This document shows, piece by piece, positions 11,011 through 18,797 of a stretch of DNA of 64,000 nucleotides. A program made the translations under genes and the position numbers. Origin of the DNA: Thioalkalivibrio paradoxus ARh 1 (GTDB lineage Bacteria > Pseudomonadota > Gammaproteobacteria > Ectothiorhodospirales > Ectothiorhodospiraceae); NCBI RefSeq assembly GCF_000227685.2, contig NZ_CP007029.1, positions 124,001 through 188,000 on the forward strand, written 5' to 3'. Numbering within the stretch: position 1 is the first letter of the stretch; each line of letters opens with the position of its first letter. The notes beneath the pieces were generated by a model. It saw nothing but the letters and a program-made list of their open reading frames with translations. It made no database searches and was not told the origin of the DNA.

Positions 11011-11820
11011 ATGCCAACCGTCGATGCCAACAAGCGGTTGTGGGATGGTGGCTACAATTGGGGTCGTGGAGGGGATGAATGGTCGGACCCTTGGGGCGGC
11101 ACGGTGCCACAGTGGCGTTTCTTGATCCTTCCGCGGATCCAGTCCTTCCTCCCCGCGGACACGATCCTTGAGATCGCGCCCGGATTCGGCCGGTGGACGA
11201 GTTTTCTTTCAGGGTGCTGCAATCGCCTAGAAATGGTCGACCTGAGCGAAGCCTGCATTGCCGCATGCAAGGAGCGGTTCCAGGGTTTGCGCACCATGGG
11301 CTATCACGTGAACGACGGGTATTCCCTAGGGATGATTGGAGATCGATCGATTGACTTCGCCTTTTCCTTCGATTCGCTCGTTCATGCGGAGGCCGATGTG
11401 CTGGACAGTTATCTGGGCCAGCTCGCGATGAAGCTGAAGCCGGATGGTGTCGGGTTTTTTCATCACTCCGCCATGGGAATTCACCGCGAAGAGCTCGACG
11501 CCATCGAGCGGATCCCGAATCAATTGAGAAGCGCAGTCGTTCAGCCTCGGTGGCTGATCCGGAACCACATGCGGGCGCGAAACGTGTCTCCTGCGGTTTT
11601 CGAGGAGCTGTGCTCAAAGCACAGTCTCCAGTGTATCGGCCAGGAGGTGGTCAACTGGCGGGAATCGGTTTTGACCGACTGTTTCTCCACATTTACGTTG
11701 CGATCGTCTTCCTGGGCACGTGAGAACCGCGTGATTGAGAATCTTGAATTCATGAGGGACGCCGAACGGATCAAGCAGTTGGCTTCTTTGTATATGCATA
11801 AGAAAGTGCTTGAGGGCTGA
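11011..11820 (+). CDS. Class I SAM-dependent methyltransferase
   Basis: 269 aa from ATG 11011, with GGAG at 11000-11003; longer readings would translate the upstream heptamer array into a Cys/Gly/Leu repeat and are rejected. Motif I is TILEIAPGFGRWTSFL (SAM-binding loop), followed by MVDLSEACIAACKERF (acidic end of strand 2) and FAFSFDSLVHAEADVLDSYL. The N-terminus (RLWDGGYNWGRGGDEWSDPWGG) is typical of sugar or peptide methyltransferases found in polysaccharide loci (family memory). It is the last gene of the putative glycan cassette. Its stop codon lies inside a GGGCTGA heptamer array, so slippage would only slightly alter the C-terminus. Confidence 0.75.
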   Translation: MPTVDANKRLWDGGYNWGRGGDEWSDPWGGTVPQWRFLILPRIQSFLPADTILEIAPGFGRWTSFLSGCCNRLEMVDLSEACIAACKERFQGLRTMGYHVNDGYSLGMIGDRSIDFAFSFDSLVHAEADVLDSYLGQLAMKLKPDGVGFFHHSAMGIHREELDAIERIPNQLRSAVVQPRWLIRNHMRARNVSPAVFEELCSKHSLQCIGQEVVNWRESVLTDCFSTFTLRSSSWARENRVIENLEFMRDAERIKQLASLYMHKKVLEG

Positions 11821-11841
11821 GGGCTGAGGGCTGAGGGCTGA
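11814..11841 (+). repeat. Heptanucleotide tandem repeat (GGGCTGA x4) at gene end
   Basis: Four perfect copies; the first contains the methyltransferase stop. Because the array has TGA in every reading frame within 21 nt, changes in copy number cannot extend the protein by more than a few residues. Confidence 0.92.
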
Positions 11842-12163
11842 GCGGTGATAATGTGCCGAGTGTGGTGCTGGGTTCTTGATGGGGCTCAACCGGGATTGAG
11901 TGCGAATTGCCGCTAGGTGCGTCGCCGAAGAAGGTGGATCGGTCCTAGAAGGAAAAATTTTGGGAAAAGCTAATCCTGCCGTTGCGTATTCCGGACCAAC
12001 GTGATCTCCTTAAGTAAAAGACCCGCTCTAGCGAGTTTCCGATGGGCACGCCGGTCAAGATCACCGGAATCAGCGGTCAGGTTCGCCGGGGAGCATTACG
12101 GATTTATTCCAATGGGGGATGAACCTGCTCGGCGACCCCCGGTCCCGGCGCGCCTGCGGCGCG

Positions 12164-12187
12164 TTCGCGAGCAAGCTCGCTCCTACG
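12164..12187. repeat. REP-like palindrome (GCGAGCAAGCTCGCTCCTAC type)
   Basis: TTCGCGAGCAAGCTCGCTCC followed by TACG. The core GCGAGC/GCTCGC is a near-perfect palindrome, the classic REP core seen in Pseudomonas and relatives. It lies in intergenic DNA. Confidence 0.6.
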
Positions 12188-12536
12188 CGGTCCAAGGCAG
12201 CGCTAATCGGTCTGCTTGGATGAGCCAGAACAATTCCGTAATGCTCCCGTTCGCTGGAATGCGCGCCACGGGAGCCAGGAAAGGTGATGGCGCGGTCCGC
12301 AGCCTATAACCGAAGGGCTCGATCGTCGTCATAACGAGTCTCCTTTATCGGTGCCCTTCTCGGTAGGGAAGGATTCGAGCAAACGCGAGGACCCAGGATG
12401 TCGATGCGGGGCGCAGTCGTCAAAATGGGCCGCTACGCATATTCGTGGCGGACCTGGGGGCGTCAGTAATGATCGGATGTGTGTCAAAATACCCACTGAA
12501 CCGGTCGGATTTGTCGCAAGAATGTCGCGCTGTGCA

Positions 12537-12566
12537 TTGACGGTAGCCATAGCCAGCATCTAGATT
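12537..12566 (+). promoter_or_regulatory. Putative sigma-70 promoter upstream of the TolC-type gene
   Basis: TTGACG (12537-12542), 18-nt spacer, TAGATT (12561-12566), in a locally AT-richer patch. It would give a leader of about 345 nt for the TolC-type gene. Spacing is slightly long and no other evidence supports it. Confidence 0.35.
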
Positions 12567-12660
12567 AGGTATTTATGGATCGCGTGTGTCGCTTCCGTCA
12601 GGCTTTCGGCTTGGTTAGCGGGTTTGTCCGGCATGGAGGGAGAGCCGGTGGTCTCGGGAA

Positions 12661-12679
12661 AGTGACGAATTTTGTCACT
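12661..12679. promoter_or_regulatory. Operator-like 19-bp palindrome
   Basis: AGTGACGAATTTTGTCACT: arms AGTGAC/GTCACT with AT-rich centre, one internal mismatch. It lies in the putative leader, about 240 nt before the TolC-type gene. The shape fits a dimeric regulator site; no regulator can be named. Confidence 0.35.
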
Positions 12680-12918
12680 CGGGTGATGCGATCCGACAGG
12701 CTTCGGGCGTCCAAGAACATGAAGACGGTCCACGCCGCCCTGGTACGCGATGTGCTTGCCGCGGATAAGGTGCGGGTTGTTGGAGGTCGAACCGGGGCCA
12801 CAGGTGCGTTTGGTGGTTGCTGGCCCGCGTGTGCTGCACTGTGGCTGTAGGCCGCCGGCGCAGCTGGTGGGGGTCGGTCTGCGGTCAATGCGAATGATCA
12901 AAAAGGTGGGTTGACGAC

Positions 12919-14346
12919 ATGAAGAGTCTAAGGCGCTTTGCATTATCCTTGGCCGTTGCAGCCATGCTGGCGGCAATGGGTACTATGGCCCAGGCCTCGA
13001 TTCCCGAGCCCTTGCGGGAGGCGATCGTCGAGGCGATCAACACGAACCCGGAGGTGCAGGAGCGCTGGCATGCGTTCCTGGCGGCCGAAGAGGGGCGCAA
13101 GGTCGCGCGCGGCCGGTTTTTCCCCGAGGTGGATCTGACGCTGTCAGCCGCTCGACAGTACCAGGAAAGCAGCGATTTCGGGCGTCTCACGCGGGATCCG
13201 CTCAGCGCCAGCCTGACGCTGAATCAAATGATCTATGACGGCTTCTTCACCCAGGCGGACGTGGCGCGCCTGGGGCACGCGAAGATGGTGCGCTATTACG
13301 AGCTGCTGGAGGCGGCGGAGCAAGCGGCGCTGGAGGCGATTCGTGCCTATGCGGACGTGGAACGCTACCGCGAGCTGGTCTTCCTGGCCGAGCAGAACTA
13401 CCAGGCGCATCGGGATCTTTACGACCAGGTCGAGGAGTTGGTCCGCACGGGCGTGGGGCGCCGGGTGGATCTGGAACAGGCGACCGGGCGTCTGGCTCTG
13501 GCGGAGTCGAATCTGCTCACCGAGATCGCGAACCTGCACGACGTGACCGCGCGTTTCTTGCGTATCGTGGGGCATACTCCGCCCGACGACTACATCGACA
13601 TGATCGGTGTATTGCCGGCGGATCACATTCCGGAAACGGTTGATGAGGCCTTGGTCGACGCGCTTGCGGCGAATCCTGCGCTGTTCGCGTCGGTGGAAAA
13701 CATCCTGTCGGCGCAGGAGCAGGTCCGGGTTGGGCGGTCATACTATCATCCGCGGCTGGACTTTCGGGTTCAGGCGAGCCGCGACAATGCCCTGAACAAC
13801 TTTTTTACGGATAGCGGCGAGGAGTGGGTGACCGATACGGTGATCGGCCTTGTGCTGACCTTCAATCTGTTCCGCGGCTTGGCCGATCAGGCGCGAATCG
13901 GCCAGTTCGTCGAAGAGGCCAACGTCGCGAAGGACAAGCGGGAAACCGTGTGCCGCAACATCCGTCAGACGGTGGCGATTGCTTTCAACGATATCGAGGT
14001 GCTCGATGAGCGTCTCGTGTATCTGGATCAGCACCAGCTGTCCAGCGACCGCGTGCGGACCGCCTATATGCAGCAGTTCACGATTGGCCAGCGGACGCTG
14101 CTGGATCTGCTGGATACGGAGAACGAGTACTTCGAAGCGCGCCGGGCGTTCGTCGATGGCCAGTTCGATCGCGAGATTGCGGTGGCGGAAACCCTTACCG
14201 GTCTCGGGCGCCTGCTGCCAGCACTCGAGCTCGTGCGGGACGACATGCCGGACGTGGGTGACCCGCCGGTGATCGATCCTGAAGAAATCTGTCCGCCAGT
14301 GGCCCCGACCGCTGTCGATGTGCCCCGGAACAGCCTGTTCCGTTGA
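12919..14346 (+). CDS. TolC-family outer-membrane channel (LapE/AggA-like)
   Basis: 475 aa with a signal peptide (cleavage after about residue 26, AQA-S). The protein is largely long amphipathic helices, typical of OEP/TolC barrels-plus-tunnels: LREAIVEAINTNPEVQERW at the mature N-terminus, a second NPALFASVENILSAQEQVRVGRS repeat and QQFTIGQRTLLDLLDTENEY near the end, the last being a hallmark of LapE/AggA-type type I secretion outer-membrane proteins. These channels export and hold retention-module adhesins, so this is the natural partner of the Thr-Asp repeat protein at 74-2389. No membrane-fusion protein or ABC exporter is encoded in the window. It is followed by a strong hairpin and a convergent diguanylate cyclase gene. 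Confidence 0.88.
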   Translation: MKSLRRFALSLAVAAMLAAMGTMAQASIPEPLREAIVEAINTNPEVQERWHAFLAAEEGRKVARGRFFPEVDLTLSAARQYQESSDFGRLTRDPLSASLTLNQMIYDGFFTQADVARLGHAKMVRYYELLEAAEQAALEAIRAYADVERYRELVFLAEQNYQAHRDLYDQVEELVRTGVGRRVDLEQATGRLALAESNLLTEIANLHDVTARFLRIVGHTPPDDYIDMIGVLPADHIPETVDEALVDALAANPALFASVENILSAQEQVRVGRSYYHPRLDFRVQASRDNALNNFFTDSGEEWVTDTVIGLVLTFNLFRGLADQARIGQFVEEANVAKDKRETVCRNIRQTVAIAFNDIEVLDERLVYLDQHQLSSDRVRTAYMQQFTIGQRTLLDLLDTENEYFEARRAFVDGQFDREIAVAETLTGLGRLLPALELVRDDMPDVGDPPVIDPEEICPPVAPTAVDVPRNSLFR

Positions 14347-14361
14347 GGTAAGCGCTCTCCC

Positions 14362-14388
14362 GCCGCCCCCCTGTGGCAAGGGGGCGGC
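14362..14388. terminator. GC-rich bidirectional terminator-like hairpin
   Basis: Perfect 9-bp stem GCCGCCCCC (14362-14370)/GGGGGCGGC (14380-14388) with a 9-nt loop, between the convergent TolC-type and diguanylate cyclase genes. No clear T-tract, so termination strength is uncertain. Confidence 0.55.
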
Positions 14389-14433
14389 TAGTATTCCTGG
14401 CGCTCGGGTGGGTGGGGCATTCTGGTACGGCTG

Positions 14434-15552
14434 CTACCCGAGCCCCTGCTCCGCCCCGTTGCCATAGGCCGTCACGCGGTTGCGCCCTGCCTTCTTGCTC
14501 ATGTACATCGCCTGGTCGGCGCGGGAGATCAGTTCCTGGATGTCTCCGGCGGCCTCTGGATAGCTGGCGAAGCCGATGCTGATCGTGGTGTTCACCCGCT
14601 TGCCGTCGGCATCGAAGGTCATGTGCTCGATCGCCTTGCGAATCCGTTCGGCGACCTCGTAGGCGGGGGCCTTGCCGGTGTTGGGGAGTAGCACGATGAA
14701 TTCATCGCCCCCGTAGCGCGCGATCAGGTCGGAGCCACGCAGCGTGTGCTTCAGGGTCTCCACCATGCGGATGATGAGCAGGTTCCCGACCTCATGCCCC
14801 AGTTCGTCGTTGATGCCCTTGAGGTTGTCGGTGTCGATCATCATCACGGTGAGTTCGGTATTCTCCCGAGTCGCCCGGATTCTCTCGCGCTCCATCGCGG
14901 CATAGAAGGCCCGCATGTTCGGAAGACCGGTCATGTCGTCGGTTTCGGAGAGATGCTGAAGGAACCGGCGGGCAAAGTTCATATCGGCCGCCAGCAGGGC
15001 CGTGAGGTAGGCCACCAGCACGAACGGCGCGAAGTTGAACATCAGGGAACTGAAGGTCTCGTAGGTATAGAACGCATCACCCAGCAGCGAGTGCGATGCG
15101 TGCAGGTAGAGCAGCGTGATCAGCGCGACCAGCGCGAGCGCCATGTACTTGCCGAGTGTGAGCGCGGAGAACACGATCGGGAGCAGGTACAGGTTCACCA
15201 GCGGGCTGTCGGACTTGCCGGTATGCCAGATCACGAACGCGGTCAGGGCGATCATGCCCAGAGTTTCGACGGTCAGCTTCCAGCGTGCTTCGGTCGTGAA
15301 CAGGTTGAGGTAGCGGAATCCGATGATCAGCAGCGCAAAGGCGCCACACGCGATCGAAATCGCCAGCGCGTTGATATCTACCCCGGGGATCACGAGGTAG
15401 ACCAGGATCAGGATCAGCAGCAACCACTCGATTTCGGCGAGCGTGCGGTTGAACCCCTTCAGTTCGATCTCTTCGGGTTGAACCGCCGCGGATCCGCCCT
15501 GAGCCGCCGCTGTCTGCTTCCTCTTATTCCATCCCATCTCTGTCGTCGCCAT
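14434..15552 (-). CDS. Membrane-bound diguanylate cyclase (GGDEF)
   Basis: 372 aa from ATG at 15552, preceded by an AAGGA-type RBS; longer readings add a low-quality Arg-rich N-terminus. Residues about 35-200 hold five to six transmembrane helices (LLLILILVYLVIPGV; LALVALITLLYLHA; FAPFVLVAYLTALLAA). Residues about 210-372 are a GGDEF domain with an intact active loop (RYGGDEFIVLLP). An RxxD inhibitory site (RGSD) sits five residues upstream, so synthesis of cyclic di-GMP with product inhibition is expected. It is convergent with the TolC-type gene. Cyclic di-GMP controls LapA-type adhesin retention through LapD/LapG, which would link this enzyme to the surface protein (inference). Confidence 0.88.
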   Translation of the reverse strand: MATTEMGWNKRKQTAAAQGGSAAVQPEEIELKGFNRTLAEIEWLLLILILVYLVIPGVDINALAISIACGAFALLIIGFRYLNLFTTEARWKLTVETLGMIALTAFVIWHTGKSDSPLVNLYLLPIVFSALTLGKYMALALVALITLLYLHASHSLLGDAFYTYETFSSLMFNFAPFVLVAYLTALLAADMNFARRFLQHLSETDDMTGLPNMRAFYAAMERERIRATRENTELTVMMIDTDNLKGINDELGHEVGNLLIIRMVETLKHTLRGSDLIARYGGDEFIVLLPNTGKAPAYEVAERIRKAIEHMTFDADGKRVNTTISIGFASYPEAAGDIQELISRADQAMYMSKKAGRNRVTAYGNGAEQGLG

Positions 15553-16225
15553 CGCGCTGGTTGTCCTTCGGACGCGGTCGGGCCAGCCGACTGCGCAAGT
15601 GCGGTCCCTGACCTGGCGCGACGGCCCCTCGTCGGAAATCCTCCCTTTTCCGTTTCCTAAGGTGCCTGGCCGACGAGGGACAGGTTCCGGGCATTCTGCG
15701 TGGGCTGAGTCTATACCAAAAACGGAGCAGCCCGCAGGGCCGGCAGTGAGCCGCGAGCGCATCGCAAGCGCGTGCCTTGAGCCTGCCCGTGGGCGGCAGG
15801 CACCGCGATGCGGCCACCGCGGTTGACGCTTGCCGTAGCGGCCACTAACTTCTATGGCCTATGTGGCCACCCCCGATGATGAAAGAGGCGTAGGCGTAGG
15901 GCGGAAGAGGCCGAAGGCCGTCATCCGCCAGCTGGCGCCGGGGTTGCCGCAGGCGCCAAGCAGGCGCGAACGCCGAGCGGCGGATGACGCTGCGCTATTC
16001 CGCCCTACGGGTCGCCCGGGACACGAGACAGGCCGTGACTTTCACGCTAAATTGTGGGCGGGCGGGGTACCGCGGTCGTGCGCATTCGGCCCGGCGGAGT
16101 TGCCCCGGCCGCGAGGGGCTTGCCAGTGCGAGTCGCCACTGGGCCATTGCCGGTCGAGCGGGCGAAATCCGGCACGGAGTTCTCCCGGCGCCGTATCCAT
16201 GATGCTTACCACCAGGAGAAAAGGG
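15553..16225. other. Intergenic, filled mostly by dispersed repeat copy A
   Basis: Divergent spacer between the diguanylate cyclase and cytochrome c' genes. 15843-16046 is a copy of the dispersed repeat; the small ORF it creates is rejected. 16047-16212 probably carries the cytochrome promoter, which I cannot place. Confidence 0.5.
15843..16046 (+). repeat. Dispersed repeat family, copy A
   Basis: Begins CACTAACTTCTATGGCC, contains the inverted pair GGGCGGAAGAGGCCGAAGGC.../...GACGCTGCGCTATTCCGCCC, and ends with GACACGAGACAGGCCGTGAC then TTTCACG. Copies B (18586-18757) and C (49071-49231, reversed) share long blocks with it; a partial double copy lies at 34493-34666. Confidence 0.88.
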
Positions 16226-16702
16226 ATGATGCAGCGAACGATGCGAATGAGCCGGAATGTCTTCGTCGCAACCGCGGCGGTACTCGCGCTTGGGCTGCCT
16301 GCGAGCGGCGTTGCGTTCGACGAAGGGGCCGAGGCCACCATCGACTACCGGCAGGGCGTGATGCGGGCCATCGGCGGCAACGTCGCCTCCACCGCGGCGA
16401 TCGTGGTCGACGGGGCGGATTACCGCGACAATCTGGAGATGCACACCCGCTATCTGGTCGACGCGACCCGCGACATTCCGGGACTGTTTCCCGAGGGCTC
16501 GGACTTCGGCGAGACCGACGCGCTGGCTGCGGTCTGGGAAGAGCCCGAGAAGTTTGCCGAGCGCTCACGCGAGACGCACGAAGCGGCGGTGGCGCTGCAC
16601 GAAGCCGTGGAGCGGGGCGATGACGCCGCGATCGGGCAGGGCTTCCGGGCCCTGGGGCAGTCCTGCCGGTCCTGTCACGAAGACTTCCGCCACCGCGACT
16701 GA
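16226..16702 (+). CDS. Cytochrome c' (class II c-type cytochrome)
   Basis: 158 aa from ATG 16226, with AGGAG at 16214-16218 (7-nt gap). A twin-Met, Arg-containing N-region and hydrophobic core (VFVATAAVLALGLPASGVAF) form a Sec signal peptide, so the protein is periplasmic. The mature part is helical (a four-helix bundle in the family) with one heme site, CRSCH, close to the C-terminus, diagnostic for cytochrome c'. Family members bind NO or carry electrons at high potential, often in sulfur and nitrogen oxidisers. The diheme cytochrome gene follows 10 nt later, so the two probably form an operon. Confidence 0.88.
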   Translation: MMQRTMRMSRNVFVATAAVLALGLPASGVAFDEGAEATIDYRQGVMRAIGGNVASTAAIVVDGADYRDNLEMHTRYLVDATRDIPGLFPEGSDFGETDALAAVWEEPEKFAERSRETHEAAVALHEAVERGDDAAIGQGFRALGQSCRSCHEDFRHRD

Positions 16703-16712
16703 TTCCCTGGGC

Positions 16713-17639
16713 GTGGCAAGATCGACCCGGTTGGTGCGGGGGCGTTCGCTGCTCGCGGCGGCGCTCCTGCCGCCACTGCTGGCGTTTTCGGGCCTGGGTC
16801 CGGCGAGCCAGACGGCAAGCGGCAGCGAAGCCGACCCGGTACGTCAGGGCGAGTACCTGCTCAGGGCGGCCGGCTGCGTGTCCTGCCATACCGAAAAGCG
16901 GGACGACGCGCCGTTTCTCGCAGGCGGGCGGCCCATCGCGAGCCCGTTCGGCACCTTTTACGGGCCGAATATCACGCCCGACTCCGAGACCGGAATCGGC
17001 GGCTGGACCGAGGCCGACTTCGAACGCGCGCTGCGTCATGGGCGGAGCCCGTCGGGTCGGCATTACTACCCGGCGTTTCCGTACACATCCTACACCCGCA
17101 TGCGCCGTGACGACGTGGCCGCCCTCTGGGCGTATCTGCAGACGGTGGAGCCGGTGCACCAGGAGAACCGGCAGCACGATCTGGCCTGGTACGTGCGGGC
17201 GCGCCCGGCGTTGGCCGTTTGGAAGTTCCTGCATTTCCGGGCAGGCGAGTTCACGCCTGATTCGGCCGCTTCGGACGAGTGGAATCGGGGCGCCTACCTG
17301 TCCCGCGCGCTCGCGCATTGTGCCGAATGCCACTCCCCGAGGACGCGAACCGGCGGCCTGGATCCGGACCGGCGCTATGCGGGTGCACGCCTGGCGGATG
17401 GCGACGCGGCGCCCAACATCACCCCCGACCGGGAGACCGGGATCGGCCGCTGGCGGCCCTCGCACATCGTGCGCTACCTCGATCTCGGCATGGATCCCGA
17501 CGGGGATTTCGCCGGAGGGTCGATGGGGGACGTGATCGGCGAAGGAACCAGCCATCTGACTGTGGAAGACCGCCGTGCACTGGCCGTCTATCTGCAGTCG
17601 CTCGAGCCGATTCGCCACCGGGTGCCGCCCGCCGAGTGA
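16713..17639 (+). CDS. Diheme cytochrome c (alcohol/gluconate dehydrogenase cytochrome-subunit type)
   Basis: 308 aa from GTG 16713, chosen because it precedes a good signal peptide (RGRSLLAAALLPPLLAFSGL) and lies 10 nt after the cytochrome c' stop; an upstream ATG at 16554 would overlap that gene in another frame. Two class I heme sites are visible: CVSCH near mature residue 45 and CAECH near 210, each followed by a PNITPDxETGIG motif shared with the cytochrome subunits of membrane alcohol and gluconate dehydrogenases. YPAFPYTSYTRMRRDDVAALWAYL is also typical. No dehydrogenase subunit is adjacent, so it may act as an independent electron shuttle with the cytochrome c'. Confidence 0.85.
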   Translation: MARSTRLVRGRSLLAAALLPPLLAFSGLGPASQTASGSEADPVRQGEYLLRAAGCVSCHTEKRDDAPFLAGGRPIASPFGTFYGPNITPDSETGIGGWTEADFERALRHGRSPSGRHYYPAFPYTSYTRMRRDDVAALWAYLQTVEPVHQENRQHDLAWYVRARPALAVWKFLHFRAGEFTPDSAASDEWNRGAYLSRALAHCAECHSPRTRTGGLDPDRRYAGARLADGDAAPNITPDRETGIGRWRPSHIVRYLDLGMDPDGDFAGGSMGDVIGEGTSHLTVEDRRALAVYLQSLEPIRHRVPPAE

Positions 17640-17702
17640 CGCAGGCAGGCGGCCTGCCGGAGCGACGGTGGGCTGCCGCCCGCATGCTGCCCGCAGGGCT
17701 CG

Positions 17703-18476
17703 TCAATTCCCGCGCGGCCGGTTGTCATCCCCGGTCCGGCTGCCTGGTTCGGCTTCGGGTGGCAACGCCCCGCTCTCATGCAGATCCGCTGGCTGGGACT
17801 CCCCGTCTGCGGTCTGCGCGTCGGCGGATTCGTCTTCCTCGGGCGGCTCCTGCTGTCTCCGCCACGGGGCCGGATCCAGCCGGTACATCATCAGCGCGCA
17901 GAGGATGCCCGACAGCGCCCCGAACAGATGGTATTCGAAGGACACGCCGGGTTCCTGCGGAAAGATGCCGGCCGCCATGCCGCCGAACACCAGGAAGACC
18001 ACCAGTGCGAGCGCGATGGCCATCGGGTCGCGCCGCAGAAAACCGATCACGACGATGAAGAACATCAGCCCGTGGGTCAGGCCGCTGATGCCGATGTGGA
18101 AGCTCTCGCGAGCGAACAGCCAGACTCCGATGCCGCTGAACAGCCAGATCAGCGGGACGGCGAGCCGGGTCGCCCGCGGATAGCCGAACGTGGCCAGCGC
18201 GCCAAGGCCCAGCAGCGCGGGGGTATTGGCCATCAGGTGCATCCAGGATTCGTGGATCAACGGGGCGGTCAGGATCCCGGTGAGCGTCGCCGGGTCGCGG
18301 GGGAACACGCCGAGTCGTATCCAGTTCGCGCTCATCGCCGCCTGGATACCGGCGATCGTCCAGAGCACGGCGACCCCGAGCAGCGGCCACAGCAATGCGC
18401 GCCGGAAGCGGGTTCTTGGCGGGTCCGGCTCACGTTCCGGCGCTTTGGCAGGCCGATCACTCATTGCCGGCAACAT
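17703..18476 (-). CDS. Rhomboid-family intramembrane serine protease
   Basis: 257 aa with six to seven predicted membrane helices between residues 28 and 205. Rhomboid hallmarks are present: HESWMHLMAN (conserved His/Asn of the L1/TM2 region), HIGISGLTHG with the catalytic Ser in GxSG, and YHLFGALSG carrying the TM6 His partner. The soluble C-terminal tail (about 50 aa) is Glu/Asp/Pro-rich. Rhomboids cleave membrane-anchored substrates; the substrate is unknown. The start is uncertain between 18476 and 18464 because no strong RBS is seen. The gene is convergent with the diheme cytochrome gene and divergent from the S8 protease gene. Confidence 0.8.
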   Translation of the reverse strand: MLPAMSDRPAKAPEREPDPPRTRFRRALLWPLLGVAVLWTIAGIQAAMSANWIRLGVFPRDPATLTGILTAPLIHESWMHLMANTPALLGLGALATFGYPRATRLAVPLIWLFSGIGVWLFARESFHIGISGLTHGLMFFIVVIGFLRRDPMAIALALVVFLVFGGMAAGIFPQEPGVSFEYHLFGALSGILCALMMYRLDPAPWRRQQEPPEEDESADAQTADGESQPADLHESGALPPEAEPGSRTGDDNRPRGN

Positions 18477-18797
18477 ACGGTGTAGTGCCGGCCGGCGGCA
18501 AGAAAGCCCGGTGCCCCGCGCTGGCGCATCGCCGGCGGGATGGACCTGGCAGCGAAAGGCGCCTGACAGTCATGGCCAGCGGCTACCCCCCGATGATGAA
18601 AGAGGCGTAGGGCGGAAAAGGCCGAAGGCCGTCATCCGCCATCCGGCGCCTGGGTCGCCGCGGGCGCCGGGGAGGCGCGAACGCCGTACGGCGGATGACG
18701 CTGCGCTATTCCGCCCTACGGGTCGCCCGGGACACGAGACAGGCCGTGACTTTCACGTTAACGTTGGGTCATCGCGAACGATGACTGGAGCGTCCGG
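18477..18797. other. Divergent spacer carrying dispersed repeat copy B
   Basis: Between the rhomboid and S8 protease genes. 18586-18757 is the repeat; only about 40 nt remain between it and the S8 start, so the repeat may supply or separate that promoter. Confidence 0.5.
18586..18757 (+). repeat. Dispersed repeat family, copy B
   Basis: Shares with copy A the blocks CCCCCGATGATGAAAGAGGC, GGCCGAAGGCCGTCATCCGC, GGCGGATGACGCTGCGCTAT and the tail GACACGAGACAGGCCGTGAC. It lacks the left tail with CTATGGCC seen in copies A and C. Confidence 0.88.

Larger units (their letters stand above)
11842..12918. other. Long intergenic region before the TolC-type gene
   Basis: About 1.1 kb with no convincing gene; short ORFs (12001-12309, 12575-12850) have arginine/glycine-rich, non-protein-like translations. 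It holds a REP-like element, a promoter-like pair and a 19-bp palindrome, listed separately. Confidence 0.5.

Noticed and set aside
12575-12850. 91-aa ORF upstream of the TolC-type gene
   Set aside because: No RBS, no recognisable motif, and it contains the operator-like palindrome.
15854-16225. ORF starting MAYVATP as an N-terminal extension of cytochrome c'
   Set aside because: It arises from the dispersed repeat and has sister ORFs in other copies. The AGGAG-led ATG at 16226 gives a normal signal peptide.
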